The notes: generated by a model from the letters alone, not told the origin. 64,000 bases of DNA from Planctomycetales bacterium ZRK34 (GCA_014873095.1 CP050848.1:4089850-4153849); one strand, 5' to 3'; counted from the stretch's first letter, positions 17,403-27,133 are shown. Translations and numbers: made by a program.

Positions 17403-19688
17403 TCACTTGAAGCTGACGCGCCACTTGACGGTCTGATTTTCTTTCGTCTCCAACTGCACGCGCCAGCCGGCGGGTTCTTCGCCGACGACCTTGATCGTCG
17501 CGCCGTCGGCTTCGACGCGGTCGATGGCCCAATCGCCACCGGCCGGGCGGGCGATGCGCAGCTCGTAGGGATCGTCGCCGACGACTTCACTCTCGCCGTG
17601 CAGCATTCGTTTGCCCGCATGCCACGCGTCGGATTTCACATCGACAACGCCCTGGGTGATGTGTCGGCTCGTGCTGATCAACTGCGGGTGATCGCTGACA
17701 GGCTTCAGCGCGATGATGCGACATGATGCCGGCGGCACATTCAGCGATTGACCAGCCTTCAGCGAAACGAACGCATTGGCCCAGTAGTCGAAACCGACAT
17801 ACGCATCGGCGGTCGGCAGACCGATGTGCTGAGTATCCAGCGTCAGGTCGACCGGTGACTTTTCGTCCCAGTTGAACAGGCCCACCACGTAGAGCGGCTC
17901 GCTGCGTCGATCATCCGTCAGCAACCACATCCGCGGGATGCCCTGCTCGAAAAGGTCGACCGGGCGAGGCATCAGCGTGTGGGCCGGCATGGCGCGACGG
18001 AGAATGTCCAGCCGCTCGGCCGACAGATCGGCAAACGAATACGAACTGGCGTGAAGCTGTCCGGTCAGCGCGACCCACGACACCAGCGCCCTGGCCTGTT
18101 CGATCGGCACCTGCGGGCGCACATAGACCGGGTCCGGGTCGTTGTACCACACGCGCCGGTGCAGGAAGTACAGGTTCGACCCGCTGAACGTTCCGCTGCG
18201 CATGCGTTCCCACTTGGGGCCGTTGTCGGGGCCGATCCGCATGGCGTCGACGAACCCGATCGACAGGCCGAGCGTGCGCATGTTCTGGGCAAGATTGCAT
18301 CCGAGGATGAATACGTCCGGCCCGGCGGTGTCGCGCACGATCTTCAAGCCGGTGCGCTCAGCCTGCACGTTGGTGTAGTCGATGTCAGCCGGCGGGGCGT
18401 CGCCGATCTTGTCATCCTTGAAGGTCGTGTTCACATAAACGTGCGGCGTGCCCAGCCCCATCCACAGGCCGTCGGTCTTGATGTACTTGTAGCCCCACTT
18501 GCCGCAGATCATCTCGGTGCGCTGGCGGATGAGTTCCTGCGTGGCGGGGACGCTCGGGTCCAGGCACGTGCCGCCCCATGACACATCCAGCGGCTTACCG
18601 TCGACGTGATAGAACATCTCTTGCTTGTCGGCGAAATACGGATCGTCATGCGTGCCGGCGTAGGGCATGTACCACAGCCCGGGCGTCATGCCTTTGGCCT
18701 TGATGTAGTCGGCGATCGGTTTGACGCCGTCGGGGTAGGCGCCGCCCGGGCGATGGCGGACAAACACCTTCGCCGGGCCGTTGGACTTGACGCCGTCCTG
18801 CCAGCCGTCGTCGATCTGCAGCACGTCGAAGCCGAAGGGTTTGAGATGTTCCGCCGCGAAGTCGGTCTGGGCTCGCAGCTTCTTTTCATTGGACGACCCG
18901 GCGTGATACCACGTGCAGTAGACCGTCGGCTGCGGAGGCAGATCGATGCCGTAGTACTCGGCGGCGGCGTCGGCGTACTGCTCGAGGCCGAGGCGGCAGT
19001 CGTCGAAAAACCCCAGCAGCAGCTTTTCCGACGGCTCGTGTTGTTTGGGTTTTAAACGCAGGCGGCCGTAGTCCTGCCGGGCGGTCAGGCGGACCGTCTG
19101 ATCATCGACGCCATCGTAGAACATCACGCCGCTGCCGCGCTCGTGCGTCAGCCATACCGCCACCAGCCCGCGGCGCGACATCGGCTCGACCAGCGCAAGG
19201 TGGTTGTAACTGCCGGGGTTGTTCTCCGATTCAATGGCTCGCGCGGCGAATGTCCCGAATGCCCGCAGCTTATTGACGGGCGCTGCACCTTTGCAGTCAA
19301 GCTGTGCGAACACGCGCTGGCGGATCGTCTGATCGCTGTCGGTCGTGTTGACGATCACATCCTGCACCATCGCAAACGGCAGCTTCTCAAACAGCGTCAG
19401 GCGAAGCTCCGACCCGTCGGCCGCCTTCATCGTCGCCTGCTGACCTTTGCCGAAGCGGGGGTCGTTGACCGCCGCGAGGTCCAGCGTCACCGGCTGATCG
19501 GTCCACCGCGACAGCGTCACGGATTCAGCCCCGCCGTCGGCGCGGTGCAGGGTGAAACTCGCCGCCGCCGGGTCGATCGTCAGCTTCAGATGCTGGTTGT
19601 ACACGTTGACGGATTCAGCGCTGGCCATCGACACGATTCCCATCACCGCCAACATCATTGCGGCGGCCAGTGCATGGTACTGCCTCAT
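17403..19688 (-). CDS. Secreted alpha-galactosidase-like glycoside hydrolase (GH27/GH36 clan)
   Basis: A 761-residue exported enzyme with a signal peptide (AMMLAVMGIVSMASAES). The N-terminal third is a beta-sandwich domain. The central (beta/alpha)8 barrel contains DVLQIDDGWQDG (about 290), typical of clan D galactosidases. YKYIKTDGLWMG near residue 404 supplies the predicted nucleophile aspartate, and DAMRIGPDNGPKWERM around 485 the region of the acid/base residue. A C-terminal beta domain follows. Substrates are probably alpha-linked galactosides or related plant or algal sugars. It ends a minus-strand run of four genes after the two esterases; a 124-base gap before it may hold its own promoter. 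Confidence 0.85.
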   Translation of the reverse strand: MRQYHALAAAMMLAVMGIVSMASAESVNVYNQHLKLTIDPAAASFTLHRADGGAESVTLSRWTDQPVTLDLAAVNDPRFGKGQQATMKAADGSELRLTLFEKLPFAMVQDVIVNTTDSDQTIRQRVFAQLDCKGAAPVNKLRAFGTFAARAIESENNPGSYNHLALVEPMSRRGLVAVWLTHERGSGVMFYDGVDDQTVRLTARQDYGRLRLKPKQHEPSEKLLLGFFDDCRLGLEQYADAAAEYYGIDLPPQPTVYCTWYHAGSSNEKKLRAQTDFAAEHLKPFGFDVLQIDDGWQDGVKSNGPAKVFVRHRPGGAYPDGVKPIADYIKAKGMTPGLWYMPYAGTHDDPYFADKQEMFYHVDGKPLDVSWGGTCLDPSVPATQELIRQRTEMICGKWGYKYIKTDGLWMGLGTPHVYVNTTFKDDKIGDAPPADIDYTNVQAERTGLKIVRDTAGPDVFILGCNLAQNMRTLGLSIGFVDAMRIGPDNGPKWERMRSGTFSGSNLYFLHRRVWYNDPDPVYVRPQVPIEQARALVSWVALTGQLHASSYSFADLSAERLDILRRAMPAHTLMPRPVDLFEQGIPRMWLLTDDRRSEPLYVVGLFNWDEKSPVDLTLDTQHIGLPTADAYVGFDYWANAFVSLKAGQSLNVPPASCRIIALKPVSDHPQLISTSRHITQGVVDVKSDAWHAGKRMLHGESEVVGDDPYELRIARPAGGDWAIDRVEADGATIKVVGEEPAGWRVQLETKENQTVKWRVSFK

Positions 19689-19812
19689 GTGAAAACTCCG
19701 AAAGGGGGCTTACTGCGGGTTGGGCACGGGCCAACTCACGATCCGACGTTCAGCCGCGGCCCGATGGGGAGCGTTTGACGCCTTCGGGGCGCGCTGAATA
19801 GACCATCGAACA

Positions 19813-20658
19813 TTACTGAATAGCCGGTTTGCCGGAAAGGTAACCCAGAGAAATCAGAAATTCATCCATTTTGCGGACGACATCGCGGAAGTATCGGCCG
19901 TCGAGATGCTTCGGGTTGGAAAACCCGTGCTTGAGCCCTTCGTAGAGGTGCAGTTCGCTGCGTGAGCCGACCGCCTGCATGCGACGCTGAAACTCCTTGG
20001 CGATGGCGACCGAGATCAACTGGTCCTTGGTGCCGAAGAACACGACCGTCGGGGGCATGCCTTTGCGGATATGTTCCATGGGGCTGATTTTCTGCCAGTA
20101 GTCTTTGACGCGGCCGTAGCCGTACCCGTCTTTTGAATTGTCGTAAACGGGGTTGTACAGCAGCAGGGCGTTGGGCACGGGCGATACGCTCAGATCGTCG
20201 GAGTCTTCGTTGAAATCATCAATGACCGCCGTGGCGGCGGCGATATGTCCGCCGGCTGATCCACCCCCGGCCGCAATGCGATCGGGGTCGATGCCGAACT
20301 CGGTCGCATGGGCCCGAACATAACGCATCGCGCTTTTGCCGTCCTTGACGCACTCGATGGGCGTGGTGTGGTGCCGTGATTGGATGCGATACTCCGGCGC
20401 CGCGACCCACAGCCCGCGTGATGACAGGTAGGCCGCGTGCTGGTAGACCCGATCGGGCGCTCCGTTGACCCAGCCGCCGCCGTGAAAGAACACCATCGCG
20501 GGGGTTTTGTCCGTCGCCTGGTGGCCCGGCGGTTCAAAGATGTGCAGCGTCAGTTCGACATCGCCGACGGTCTTGTAGACCACGATGCGCGTCGGCTCGA
20601 TGCCCAACGCGGCGGCTGTCAGAAACCCCAGCACGACCATGGCGGCGACAAGTCTCAT
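19813..20658 (-). CDS. Secreted alpha/beta-hydrolase esterase, copy 1
   Basis: A 281-residue exported esterase of the BD-FAE/acetyl-esterase family. Signal peptide LVAAMVVLGFLTAAALG. The oxyanion-hole motif FFHGGGWVNGAP is at about 54-65 and the nucleophile elbow GGGSAGGHIAAATA at about 131-144. The catalytic Asp lies in the FFGTKDQLISV region and the His in GLKHGFSNP. It is a tandem paralogue of the next gene upstream (20677-21543), with the same order of motifs and the same C-terminal YLSGKPAI/YLSGEPAI. De-esterification of acetylated plant polysaccharides would fit the neighbouring galactosidase, but this is inference. Confidence 0.87.
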   Translation of the reverse strand: MRLVAAMVVLGFLTAAALGIEPTRIVVYKTVGDVELTLHIFEPPGHQATDKTPAMVFFHGGGWVNGAPDRVYQHAAYLSSRGLWVAAPEYRIQSRHHTTPIECVKDGKSAMRYVRAHATEFGIDPDRIAAGGGSAGGHIAAATAVIDDFNEDSDDLSVSPVPNALLLYNPVYDNSKDGYGYGRVKDYWQKISPMEHIRKGMPPTVVFFGTKDQLISVAIAKEFQRRMQAVGSRSELHLYEGLKHGFSNPKHLDGRYFRDVVRKMDEFLISLGYLSGKPAIQ

Positions 20659-20676
20659 GTCAGTCTCATCTGGCTG

Positions 20677-21543
20677 TTACGGTTTGATCGCCGGCTCACC
20701 GGACAAATACCCGAGCGATGTGAGAAACACGTCCATCTTGTAGACCGTGTCGCGGTAGAACTTCCCGCCGAATTTTGCAAGATTGAAAAACCCGTGCGGC
20801 GCGCCGTCGTAGAGATACAACTCGCTGCGCGAGCCGACATCGAGCATCTTCTGCTTGAACGCCTCAGCGGTGGCGACGGGGATCAGCTTGTCCTCGCGAC
20901 CGAGAAACACGATCGCCGGGGGCATGCCTTTTTCGATGTTGTGCATCGGGCTGATCTTCTGCCAGTATTTCTTTACGCGGTCGTAGCCGTAGCCCTTGTC
21001 GGAGTTGTCATAGACGGGGTTGAACAGCACCAGGGCATTGGGCACGGCACTGATCGAGGTGTCATCGGAGTCTTCATTGAAGGCGGTGACGGTGGCGGTC
21101 GCCGCGGCGACGTGCCCGCCGGCCGACCCGCCGCCGGCCGCGAGTTTGTCCGGGTCGATGCCAAGCTCTGATGCGTGAGCACGCACGTAGCGGATGGCGC
21201 TTTTGCCGTCTTTGACGCATTCGATCGGCGTGGTCTTGTTGCGTGAGCTGACACGATACTCGGCCGCTGCGGCCCACATGCCGCGCGAAGCCAGGTACGC
21301 GCAATGCGGATAAAACTGCGACGGCGAGCCGCCCACCCATCCGCCGCCGAAGTAGAACACGATCGCGGGGGCTTTGTCGCCGGCTTTGTGGCCCGCGGGC
21401 TCGAACACGTGCAGTTTCAACTCCACATCGCCGACGGTCTTGTACGTGATCATCCGCGTCGGGCTCGGCTTGGCGGCCCATGCGACCGAACCGGCCATCA
21501 CCAGCGCGAGTGTCAAAACCATCGACCATGTGTTGCGCATCAT
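20677..21543 (-). CDS. Secreted alpha/beta-hydrolase esterase, copy 2
   Basis: A 288-residue paralogue of the adjacent esterase. Signal peptide WSMVLTLALVMAGSVAWAA; oxyanion motif FYFGGGWVGGSP (the first His of HGGG is replaced by Phe); nucleophile elbow GGGSAGGHVAAATATV; catalytic Asp near FLGREDKLIPV; His in GAPHGFFN. The FGGG replacement is unusual and may change oxyanion geometry or substrate. The start codon overlaps the dsbD-like stop as ATGA at 21540-21543, and the gene lies 18 bases before copy 1, so all three are probably one operon. Confidence 0.87.
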   Translation of the reverse strand: MMRNTWSMVLTLALVMAGSVAWAAKPSPTRMITYKTVGDVELKLHVFEPAGHKAGDKAPAIVFYFGGGWVGGSPSQFYPHCAYLASRGMWAAAAEYRVSSRNKTTPIECVKDGKSAIRYVRAHASELGIDPDKLAAGGGSAGGHVAAATATVTAFNEDSDDTSISAVPNALVLFNPVYDNSDKGYGYDRVKKYWQKISPMHNIEKGMPPAIVFLGREDKLIPVATAEAFKQKMLDVGSRSELYLYDGAPHGFFNLAKFGGKFYRDTVYKMDVFLTSLGYLSGEPAIKP

Positions 21544-23438
21544 GTTTTTCCTTGAGCTTTTTGAATCGCGTCGAGCACCTGACGGATCGTGTACGCATCG
21601 GACTTGAACACCTCGGTTCCGTCCGGGCTCAGCACGACCAGCAGCGGGATCGTCCGTCGGCCGGCGTCGATGAGCTTGGCGTTGCCGGCGGGGTTGTTTC
21701 CGGTCAGATCAACTTTGATCGCCGCCACGTTATTGCTGTTCAGCGCCTCGACGACCTGCGGGTCCATCAGCACCGCCTGCTCGAGTGCATGACAGTTCAA
21801 ACACCACTGCGCGGTGAATTCGAGCACGACGACTTTGCCCTGTTCGTGAGCGGTTTCGAGGCGCTCGGGGGTGTAGTAGACCCAGTCGATGGGGCCGTGC
21901 CGCGTGAAGTGCCAGCCGATGTGACCGGCGGCGGCGATGAACAACACGCCCAGCAACACGAAGCTGGCCAGTTTGCCGGTGGTTGGTTTGAGCTTGATCG
22001 TCCGCCAGGCGAGCCATGCGCCTGCCGCGGCGATGAAGAATGCGACGAAGTACCAGTACGCCAGCGTCGGCGGATCGGGCGCCGTGACCATCCACCCGGC
22101 AATGCCCGTACCGACGAAGTACGCCGCCGCCGCCATCATCAACAGGCCCATGACCTGTTTGATCAGTTCGCTGGCCGGGCCCGTTCGCGGCATCTTTTCG
22201 ACCAGCCTTGGCCAGGCCGACAGCGCCAGGTACGGCAGTGCCATGCCGACGCCGATCGCGGTGAACGTCGCCATCGTGATGACCGGGCTCTGCGTCGCCG
22301 CCCACGCCGCCGCCGCGCCCATGAACGGGGCGGTGCAGGGCGTCGACAGAATCGCCGTCATGATGCCGAAGGCGAACGAGCCATGCACGGTTTCCTGCGA
22401 CGGGTTGACCATGTACACCCACTGCGGCAGCCGCGTGGCGAAAAGTCCCATCATCCCCGCCGCCATCACAGCAATCACCAGCCCGACCCCGATCGTGAAC
22501 TGCGGTATCTGAAACAGCTGGTTGGCCGCGCTGAACCCGCTGATCGTGGCGATCATCGCGCCCAGCACCAGCCAGAAGCTGACCACACCCGCCGACATCA
22601 CCGCCCCGAGCATGAGGCAGCGCGAGCGATTGCCCGCCGCCGCGCTCAGCGACATGATTTTGATCGGTATCAGCGGCAGCACGCACGGCGTCAGGTTCAA
22701 CAAAAACCCGCCGATCGCCGCGACGATCAGCAGCAGCCACAGCGCATTGGGGTCGATCGTGAAGTCCCACCCGAAAAATGGAATCGTCAGCGCCCCGGCG
22801 ACCGGCACGGCCTCAGCGAGCGAACCGCCGGTGTATCCGTCGAACAGTTGCGCGTTCAGCGGCTTGGTGGGCGTGCCGGCCGCGACCACGTTGAGCGTGA
22901 TCTTCGTGACGGTGTCCTGCGGGGGCAGACAGGTCGTTTCGTCACACGCCTGCCAGGTGGTTTTGATCGTCAGCGGGTGCTCACCCGGCGCGACGTCTTC
23001 ACCAACGGTCACCTTGTGAAAGATCACCGCGCGGCCGGCGTAGAAGTCCAGCGTTTGCGGGCCGTCGCCGAAGTTGACCTTGATCGGGTGTGGCTGCGGC
23101 CACTGAACATCCCCGAAAAACACACCCGCCGGGGCGCCTTCGAAGCTCACCTCCGTGGCCACAAGCCAGTCGAGCTGCGGCTTGTGAAGCTGCAGGTGGT
23201 ACGGCTCGTCGATGTCCATCACGATCGCCAGCAGGGCGGTGTCGCCGGCCGCGACGGCCGATTTAGACCATTCGGTTGTGATCCGCATCACGCTGTCAGA
23301 ATCACCGGCCGGTGCTGCGGCGGTCTGCTTTGACGAGCCGAGCCCCAGGTCGAACTGAGCCCGGGCGGTCGACGCCGAGCCGAGCAACACGACGGCGCCC
23401 ATCACCGCCCCGATCATGCACGTGTAAATCCTGTTCAT
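21540..23438 (-). CDS. DsbD-like thiol:disulfide interchange protein
   Basis: A 632-residue protein with signal peptide, N-terminal periplasmic DsbD-alpha-like domain (about 30-230), eight or so membrane helices (about 240-500) of the CcdA/DsbD type, and a C-terminal thioredoxin domain with the active site WCLNCHAL near residue 550. The membrane part keeps the conserved LTPCVLPLIPIKI cysteine motif and the second STPCTAPFMGAAAAW motif. Electrons pass from cytoplasmic thioredoxin to periplasmic partners such as disulfide isomerases or cytochrome c maturation factors. It heads a run with two esterases, which suggests a role in keeping exported enzymes reduced, but coupling may be incidental. 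Confidence 0.9.
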   Translation of the reverse strand: MNRIYTCMIGAVMGAVVLLGSASTARAQFDLGLGSSKQTAAAPAGDSDSVMRITTEWSKSAVAAGDTALLAIVMDIDEPYHLQLHKPQLDWLVATEVSFEGAPAGVFFGDVQWPQPHPIKVNFGDGPQTLDFYAGRAVIFHKVTVGEDVAPGEHPLTIKTTWQACDETTCLPPQDTVTKITLNVVAAGTPTKPLNAQLFDGYTGGSLAEAVPVAGALTIPFFGWDFTIDPNALWLLLIVAAIGGFLLNLTPCVLPLIPIKIMSLSAAAGNRSRCLMLGAVMSAGVVSFWLVLGAMIATISGFSAANQLFQIPQFTIGVGLVIAVMAAGMMGLFATRLPQWVYMVNPSQETVHGSFAFGIMTAILSTPCTAPFMGAAAAWAATQSPVITMATFTAIGVGMALPYLALSAWPRLVEKMPRTGPASELIKQVMGLLMMAAAAYFVGTGIAGWMVTAPDPPTLAYWYFVAFFIAAAGAWLAWRTIKLKPTTGKLASFVLLGVLFIAAAGHIGWHFTRHGPIDWVYYTPERLETAHEQGKVVVLEFTAQWCLNCHALEQAVLMDPQVVEALNSNNVAAIKVDLTGNNPAGNAKLIDAGRRTIPLLVVLSPDGTEVFKSDAYTIRQVLDAIQKAQGKT

Positions 23439-23547
23439 GGGTCTTCTGACGCCCTTGCGCGGTGGCGGTTACACCGCTGAGCCCGATCATAACACTTTTC
23501 AGCAGCCAATTTGAAGAAGCACCCACCCCTGTTCCGATAAGGGAGTT

Positions 23548-24576
23548 ATGGCTGATGTGCTGGATCAGGGCGATGTCGATGCGCTGTTGGCGGCAATCGG
23601 GACTGACGAGTCCGATACCGGCAAGGGCGATGCCGGCGCGTCGGTTCAGATTTTCACCAACAGCGATCGGCCGAATCGCAACCTCGAAATCCGCCCCTAC
23701 GACTTCAAACGCCCCGAGCGCGTGTCCAAGGACCAGATGCGCGCCCTGGAAACGCTGCACGAATCGTTCAGCCGCAACTTCGGCGCCCAGCTTTCGGGTT
23801 TCCTCCGCACGATCGTCGAGGTCAAGGTCGCCAACATCGAGCAGCTCACCTACGGCGAGTTCACCCAGTCCCTGCCCAACCCCACCAGCTTCAACCTGCT
23901 CAGTTGCGAGCCGCTGGAAGGGCAGATGTGCCTGGAAATCTCGCCGCTGATCATCTACCCGATCATCGACCGCCTGCTCGGCGGGTCCAACGCCGAACTG
24001 TTCATCCCCCAGCGTCCGCTGACGCAGATCGAACAGCGGCTGGTTTCGAAGATCACCACCCGCGCCACCGGGGCGCTCAGCGAGGCGTGGGACGGCATTC
24101 TGCCGATCAAGTTCGAACTGCGCGAAACCGAGTCCAACCCCCAGCTCGTGCAGATCGTCCCGCCGAACGAAGTCGTGGTCGTCGTCGGCTACGAGCTGAA
24201 GATGGGCGGCCGCGCCGGCACGATGAGCCTGTGCATTCCGTTTAACGTGATCGAACCGGTCATGGAGAAGCTGTCGAGCCAGGGCTGGAACGCCTACAAG
24301 CGAGGCAAGGCCGACCAGAAGGTCCGCCACCGCCTCGCCGACAAGCTCAACGCCGCGCCGCTGGTCGCCACCGCCCAGCTCGCCGAGACGACCATCACGC
24401 TGCGCGACCTGATGAACATGGCCGCCGGCGACATCATCGTCACCGAAAAGCCCGCCTCCAGCCCCGTGGTGCTCTCGGTCGAAGGCCGCAAGAAGTTCAT
24501 CGCCCACCTCGGCCAGCACAAGGGCAACCGCGCCCTGAAAATCAACCGCGCGATCAAACCCAACGACCGGGTGTGA
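23548..24576 (+). CDS. fliM: Flagellar motor switch protein FliM
   Basis: A 342-residue C-ring protein that binds CheY-P and controls rotation direction. The N terminus MADVLDQGDVDALLAAIG is the conserved CheY-binding segment. The middle CheC-like domain (RALETLHESFSRNFGAQLSGFLRTIVEV onward) and the C-terminal SpoA domain (LRDLMNMAAGDIIVTEK...VEGRKKFIAHLGQHKGNRALKI) are intact. No other flagellar gene lies in the window, so fliM is separated from its usual cluster. It diverges from the dsbD-like gene and converges with the radical SAM gene, with 15 bases between stops. Confidence 0.95.
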   Translation: MADVLDQGDVDALLAAIGTDESDTGKGDAGASVQIFTNSDRPNRNLEIRPYDFKRPERVSKDQMRALETLHESFSRNFGAQLSGFLRTIVEVKVANIEQLTYGEFTQSLPNPTSFNLLSCEPLEGQMCLEISPLIIYPIIDRLLGGSNAELFIPQRPLTQIEQRLVSKITTRATGALSEAWDGILPIKFELRETESNPQLVQIVPPNEVVVVVGYELKMGGRAGTMSLCIPFNVIEPVMEKLSSQGWNAYKRGKADQKVRHRLADKLNAAPLVATAQLAETTITLRDLMNMAAGDIIVTEKPASSPVVLSVEGRKKFIAHLGQHKGNRALKINRAIKPNDRV

Positions 24577-24591
24577 ACCCACGAGAAGTGA

Positions 24592-26253
24592 TCACCTTGT
24601 CGTTTCGAACGCAGCTTGTGATGTGGCTGCTGTGGCCGCTTCCAGGGAGGCGCCGCCGGGGGCCTTGCTGCGTGAGGGGTCCGCGTAGAAGCTGGCTTCG
24701 GAGTCGTCGTTTTTGCACTGGGCGGCGAATTTCAGCAGGTGGTGGCCCACGATGCCGATGTGCATGACTTCGACGATCCGCCCGCGCAACAGCAGCGGGC
24801 CGCAGATGCGCCAGAAGTGGCCTCGGTGCTCGCCGCGCAGACCGACGCGCCAGAGTGTGCGAGCGATCACGCCGAGGCCGAATTTGATCGTGTTCCACGG
24901 CGGTTTCTGGCGGGGCCTGATCCGATTGGGGTAGCACTTTTCAGTTTGCCGGGTAAAGCGTGCGTACAGGGCGTCCGGGTTGTACGCTTCGCTGATCACC
25001 CGTCGCCACATCGCCACGACCTGCTCATACGGCATCCGGAAGTCCACGTTCGACGCTCGATTCGGATCGTCAAGGATGCGCCCTTCGCGCTGCAGTCGAT
25101 CGTGCAGCGCGGTGCGTGGCAGGGCGTACAGCAGATTGATCGTCAACATCGGAATGTGCGATGTGTTGATGAAGTCGATCACGTTGTCGGCTGTTTGATC
25201 GGTGTCGGAGTCGAGTCCGAGGATGATGCCGCTGACGACCTCCAGCCCGTAACGGTTGAAGGTATCAATCGCATCCATAATCGGCGAGCGGAGGTTTTGC
25301 GTTTTGTGCATGAGCTGCAGCGCATCGGGCTCGGGGGTCTCGATGCCGCAGAACACGGTGACGAAATACGCATCGCGCATCATTGCCAGCAGGTCTTCGT
25401 ACTTGGCGAGATTGAGCGTGGCTTCACACGCGAATGTCAGCGGGTAGTTGTTGCGCTTCTGCCACTGGATCAGGTGCGGGAGCAGCTCGCGCGCCGCGGC
25501 GGGATTGGCGATGAAGTTGTCATCGACGAAGTAGACCGCGGTGTGCAGCCCGTTGGCCAGCAGGGCGTCGAGCTCGGCGATGACCTGCTCGGGTTTCTTG
25601 ATGCGCGGGTTGCGTCCGTACAGGGCGGGGATGTCACAGAACTCGCACATGAACGGACAGCCCGATGAAAACTGCACGCTGCCGATGAAGTAACGCGACA
25701 CCTGCGCCAGGTGATACGCGGGCTGCGGAAATTTGTCGAGATCGACGCGCTCGGCAGTTTCGTAAATCAACTGCTGAGTGGGACGATCGATTCTCTGATC
25801 AATGCGGCGGATGATGGCGTCGGTGGCGTCGCCGAGTTCACCGATATGCAGCATGTCCACATCGGCGTAGTACTCCGGGCAGGCTGACACGCTGGGCCCG
25901 CCGAGCACGGTCAGCTTACCCATCGCATGAGCGCGGTCGTTGATTTCGAGAATGCAGCGTCGCTGAACATGCATGCCGGAGATGAACACCGCGTCGGCCC
26001 AGTGCAGTTGCTGGTCGGTCACGGGCGCGATGTTCTCATCGACAAAGCGGACTTCCCACTGCTGGGGCAGATACGCCGCGATGATCAGCGGACCTTGCGG
26101 CGGCATGAACGCCCCGACGCCGGGCATCAACTCATAGGCGTATTCAAACGTGCCGAAAGACGGCGCGTACTTTGGAAATACGCACAGAATCCGCCGGGAC
26201 GTGGTTGCTTCGTACGCGTCGGCTCCACCGCCGATCGTGACATTCTGAATCAT
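24592..26253 (-). CDS. B12-binding radical SAM protein (DUF4070-type)
   Basis: A 553-residue protein with an N-terminal cobalamin-binding-like domain (LCVFPKYAPSFGTFEYAYEL through GGPSVSACPEYY at 23-130) and a radical SAM domain with the cluster motif SGCPFMCEFCDI; the cysteines are C199, C203 and C206. The C-terminal part resembles the DUF4070 extension seen in HpnP/HpnR-like hopanoid methylases and related enzymes. The precise reaction cannot be assigned; methylation or rearrangement of a lipid or secondary metabolite is typical. It stands alone. A long C-terminal tail rich in S/A suggests a slightly variable end. Confidence 0.85.
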   Translation of the reverse strand: MIQNVTIGGGADAYEATTSRRILCVFPKYAPSFGTFEYAYELMPGVGAFMPPQGPLIIAAYLPQQWEVRFVDENIAPVTDQQLHWADAVFISGMHVQRRCILEINDRAHAMGKLTVLGGPSVSACPEYYADVDMLHIGELGDATDAIIRRIDQRIDRPTQQLIYETAERVDLDKFPQPAYHLAQVSRYFIGSVQFSSGCPFMCEFCDIPALYGRNPRIKKPEQVIAELDALLANGLHTAVYFVDDNFIANPAAARELLPHLIQWQKRNNYPLTFACEATLNLAKYEDLLAMMRDAYFVTVFCGIETPEPDALQLMHKTQNLRSPIMDAIDTFNRYGLEVVSGIILGLDSDTDQTADNVIDFINTSHIPMLTINLLYALPRTALHDRLQREGRILDDPNRASNVDFRMPYEQVVAMWRRVISEAYNPDALYARFTRQTEKCYPNRIRPRQKPPWNTIKFGLGVIARTLWRVGLRGEHRGHFWRICGPLLLRGRIVEVMHIGIVGHHLLKFAAQCKNDDSEASFYADPSRSKAPGGASLEAATAATSQAAFETTR

Positions 26254-26445
26254 GCTTTCCTTTGCGTGCTGTCAAACGGCGCTGCGATAGTTCTTAACTC
26301 ATTTTTACTATACGCACCCCGCAGATGGCAGCTACATTCACTGAACCCCGCATCAGAATATTTCCCACGACGCAACGATGTCGTCATACTCGCGATCGGT
26401 ATGACATCTTTTGATGTGTATCGCATGAGCGACAGTTTGAAATGA

Positions 26446-27090
26446 TCACAGCCGGCGCACGGGGAACAGTGCCGTGGCCATGTGGCTGTTGCCGAGGCGG
26501 TCGGTGATGTCGGTGTGGCGGACGATCGGTGGGGCGACGGGGTAGCCTTTTGAATAGACGCGCTGCTCCCAGGCGGCCAGGTCGTGTTCGGCGGTCTGGG
26601 CGTCGATTGTGAACAGCACCAGCAGCAGGCCGGCGTGGTAGATCAGCGGGTCCTGGGCGAGTTTGCGGATGTCGCGACGCACGGGGCTCAGCAGTTCGGC
26701 GGAGTAGCGGGCGAAGGGGCCTTCCGTGGTGAACATGCTGACGGTTTTGACCTCGAGCCAGTAGGCGCTTTCCAGGGCGAGCGCGTCTTCGGGGCTGAAG
26801 AGCGTGGCTTCGGCTTCGGGATCGACCAGCGGGCGCTGCGACGGGCTGAGCACGATGTCGCAGCGCTGGCCTTCGGACTTGTGCCGCCGCCCGGTGCGTG
26901 CTGAGGGATAGGCCTGCTCGGGCCAGACCCCGAAGCCGGCGTCGCGCAGGCCCCGCTGGATGATCGGGTGCAGGCCCAACTCGTCGAGGGCATCGATGCC
27001 GTAGACGGCCTGCTCAGCATCGGCGGCATCAGCGGCGGCGCGCAGGGCGGTGTTCGAGCTTTCCAGGATTTCCACTACGTCCCATCGCAT
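26446..27090 (-). CDS. Hypothetical protein with PD-(D/E)XK-nuclease-like motif
   Basis: A 214-residue soluble protein with no assigned family. The segment RCDIVLSPSQRP (around residue 86) followed about 33 residues later by YWLEVKTVSMF has the D...E-x-K pattern of restriction-endonuclease-fold proteins. An N-terminal helical part (EILESSNTALRAAADAADAEQAVYGIDALDELGLHPIIQRGL) precedes it. The start is taken as the ATG at 27090; a longer frame to 27135 would overlap the start of the divergent HDAC gene. The 44 bases between the two starts must hold both promoters. It could be a nuclease, a phage-type exonuclease relative or a degenerate member. Confidence 0.6.
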   Translation of the reverse strand: MRWDVVEILESSNTALRAAADAADAEQAVYGIDALDELGLHPIIQRGLRDAGFGVWPEQAYPSARTGRRHKSEGQRCDIVLSPSQRPLVDPEAEATLFSPEDALALESAYWLEVKTVSMFTTEGPFARYSAELLSPVRRDIRKLAQDPLIYHAGLLLVLFTIDAQTAEHDLAAWEQRVYSKGYPVAPPIVRHTDITDRLGNSHMATALFPVRRL

Positions 27091-27133
27091 GTCGCGTATG
27101 GTACGACGAGTTGCTTTTGGTATGCTAATGCAC

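Noticed and set aside
21480..23333. A 617-codon plus-strand frame over the dsbD-like gene
   Set aside because: The protein is arginine/histidine-rich without any domain pattern, while the minus strand has signal, membrane helices and a WCLNC thioredoxin motif.
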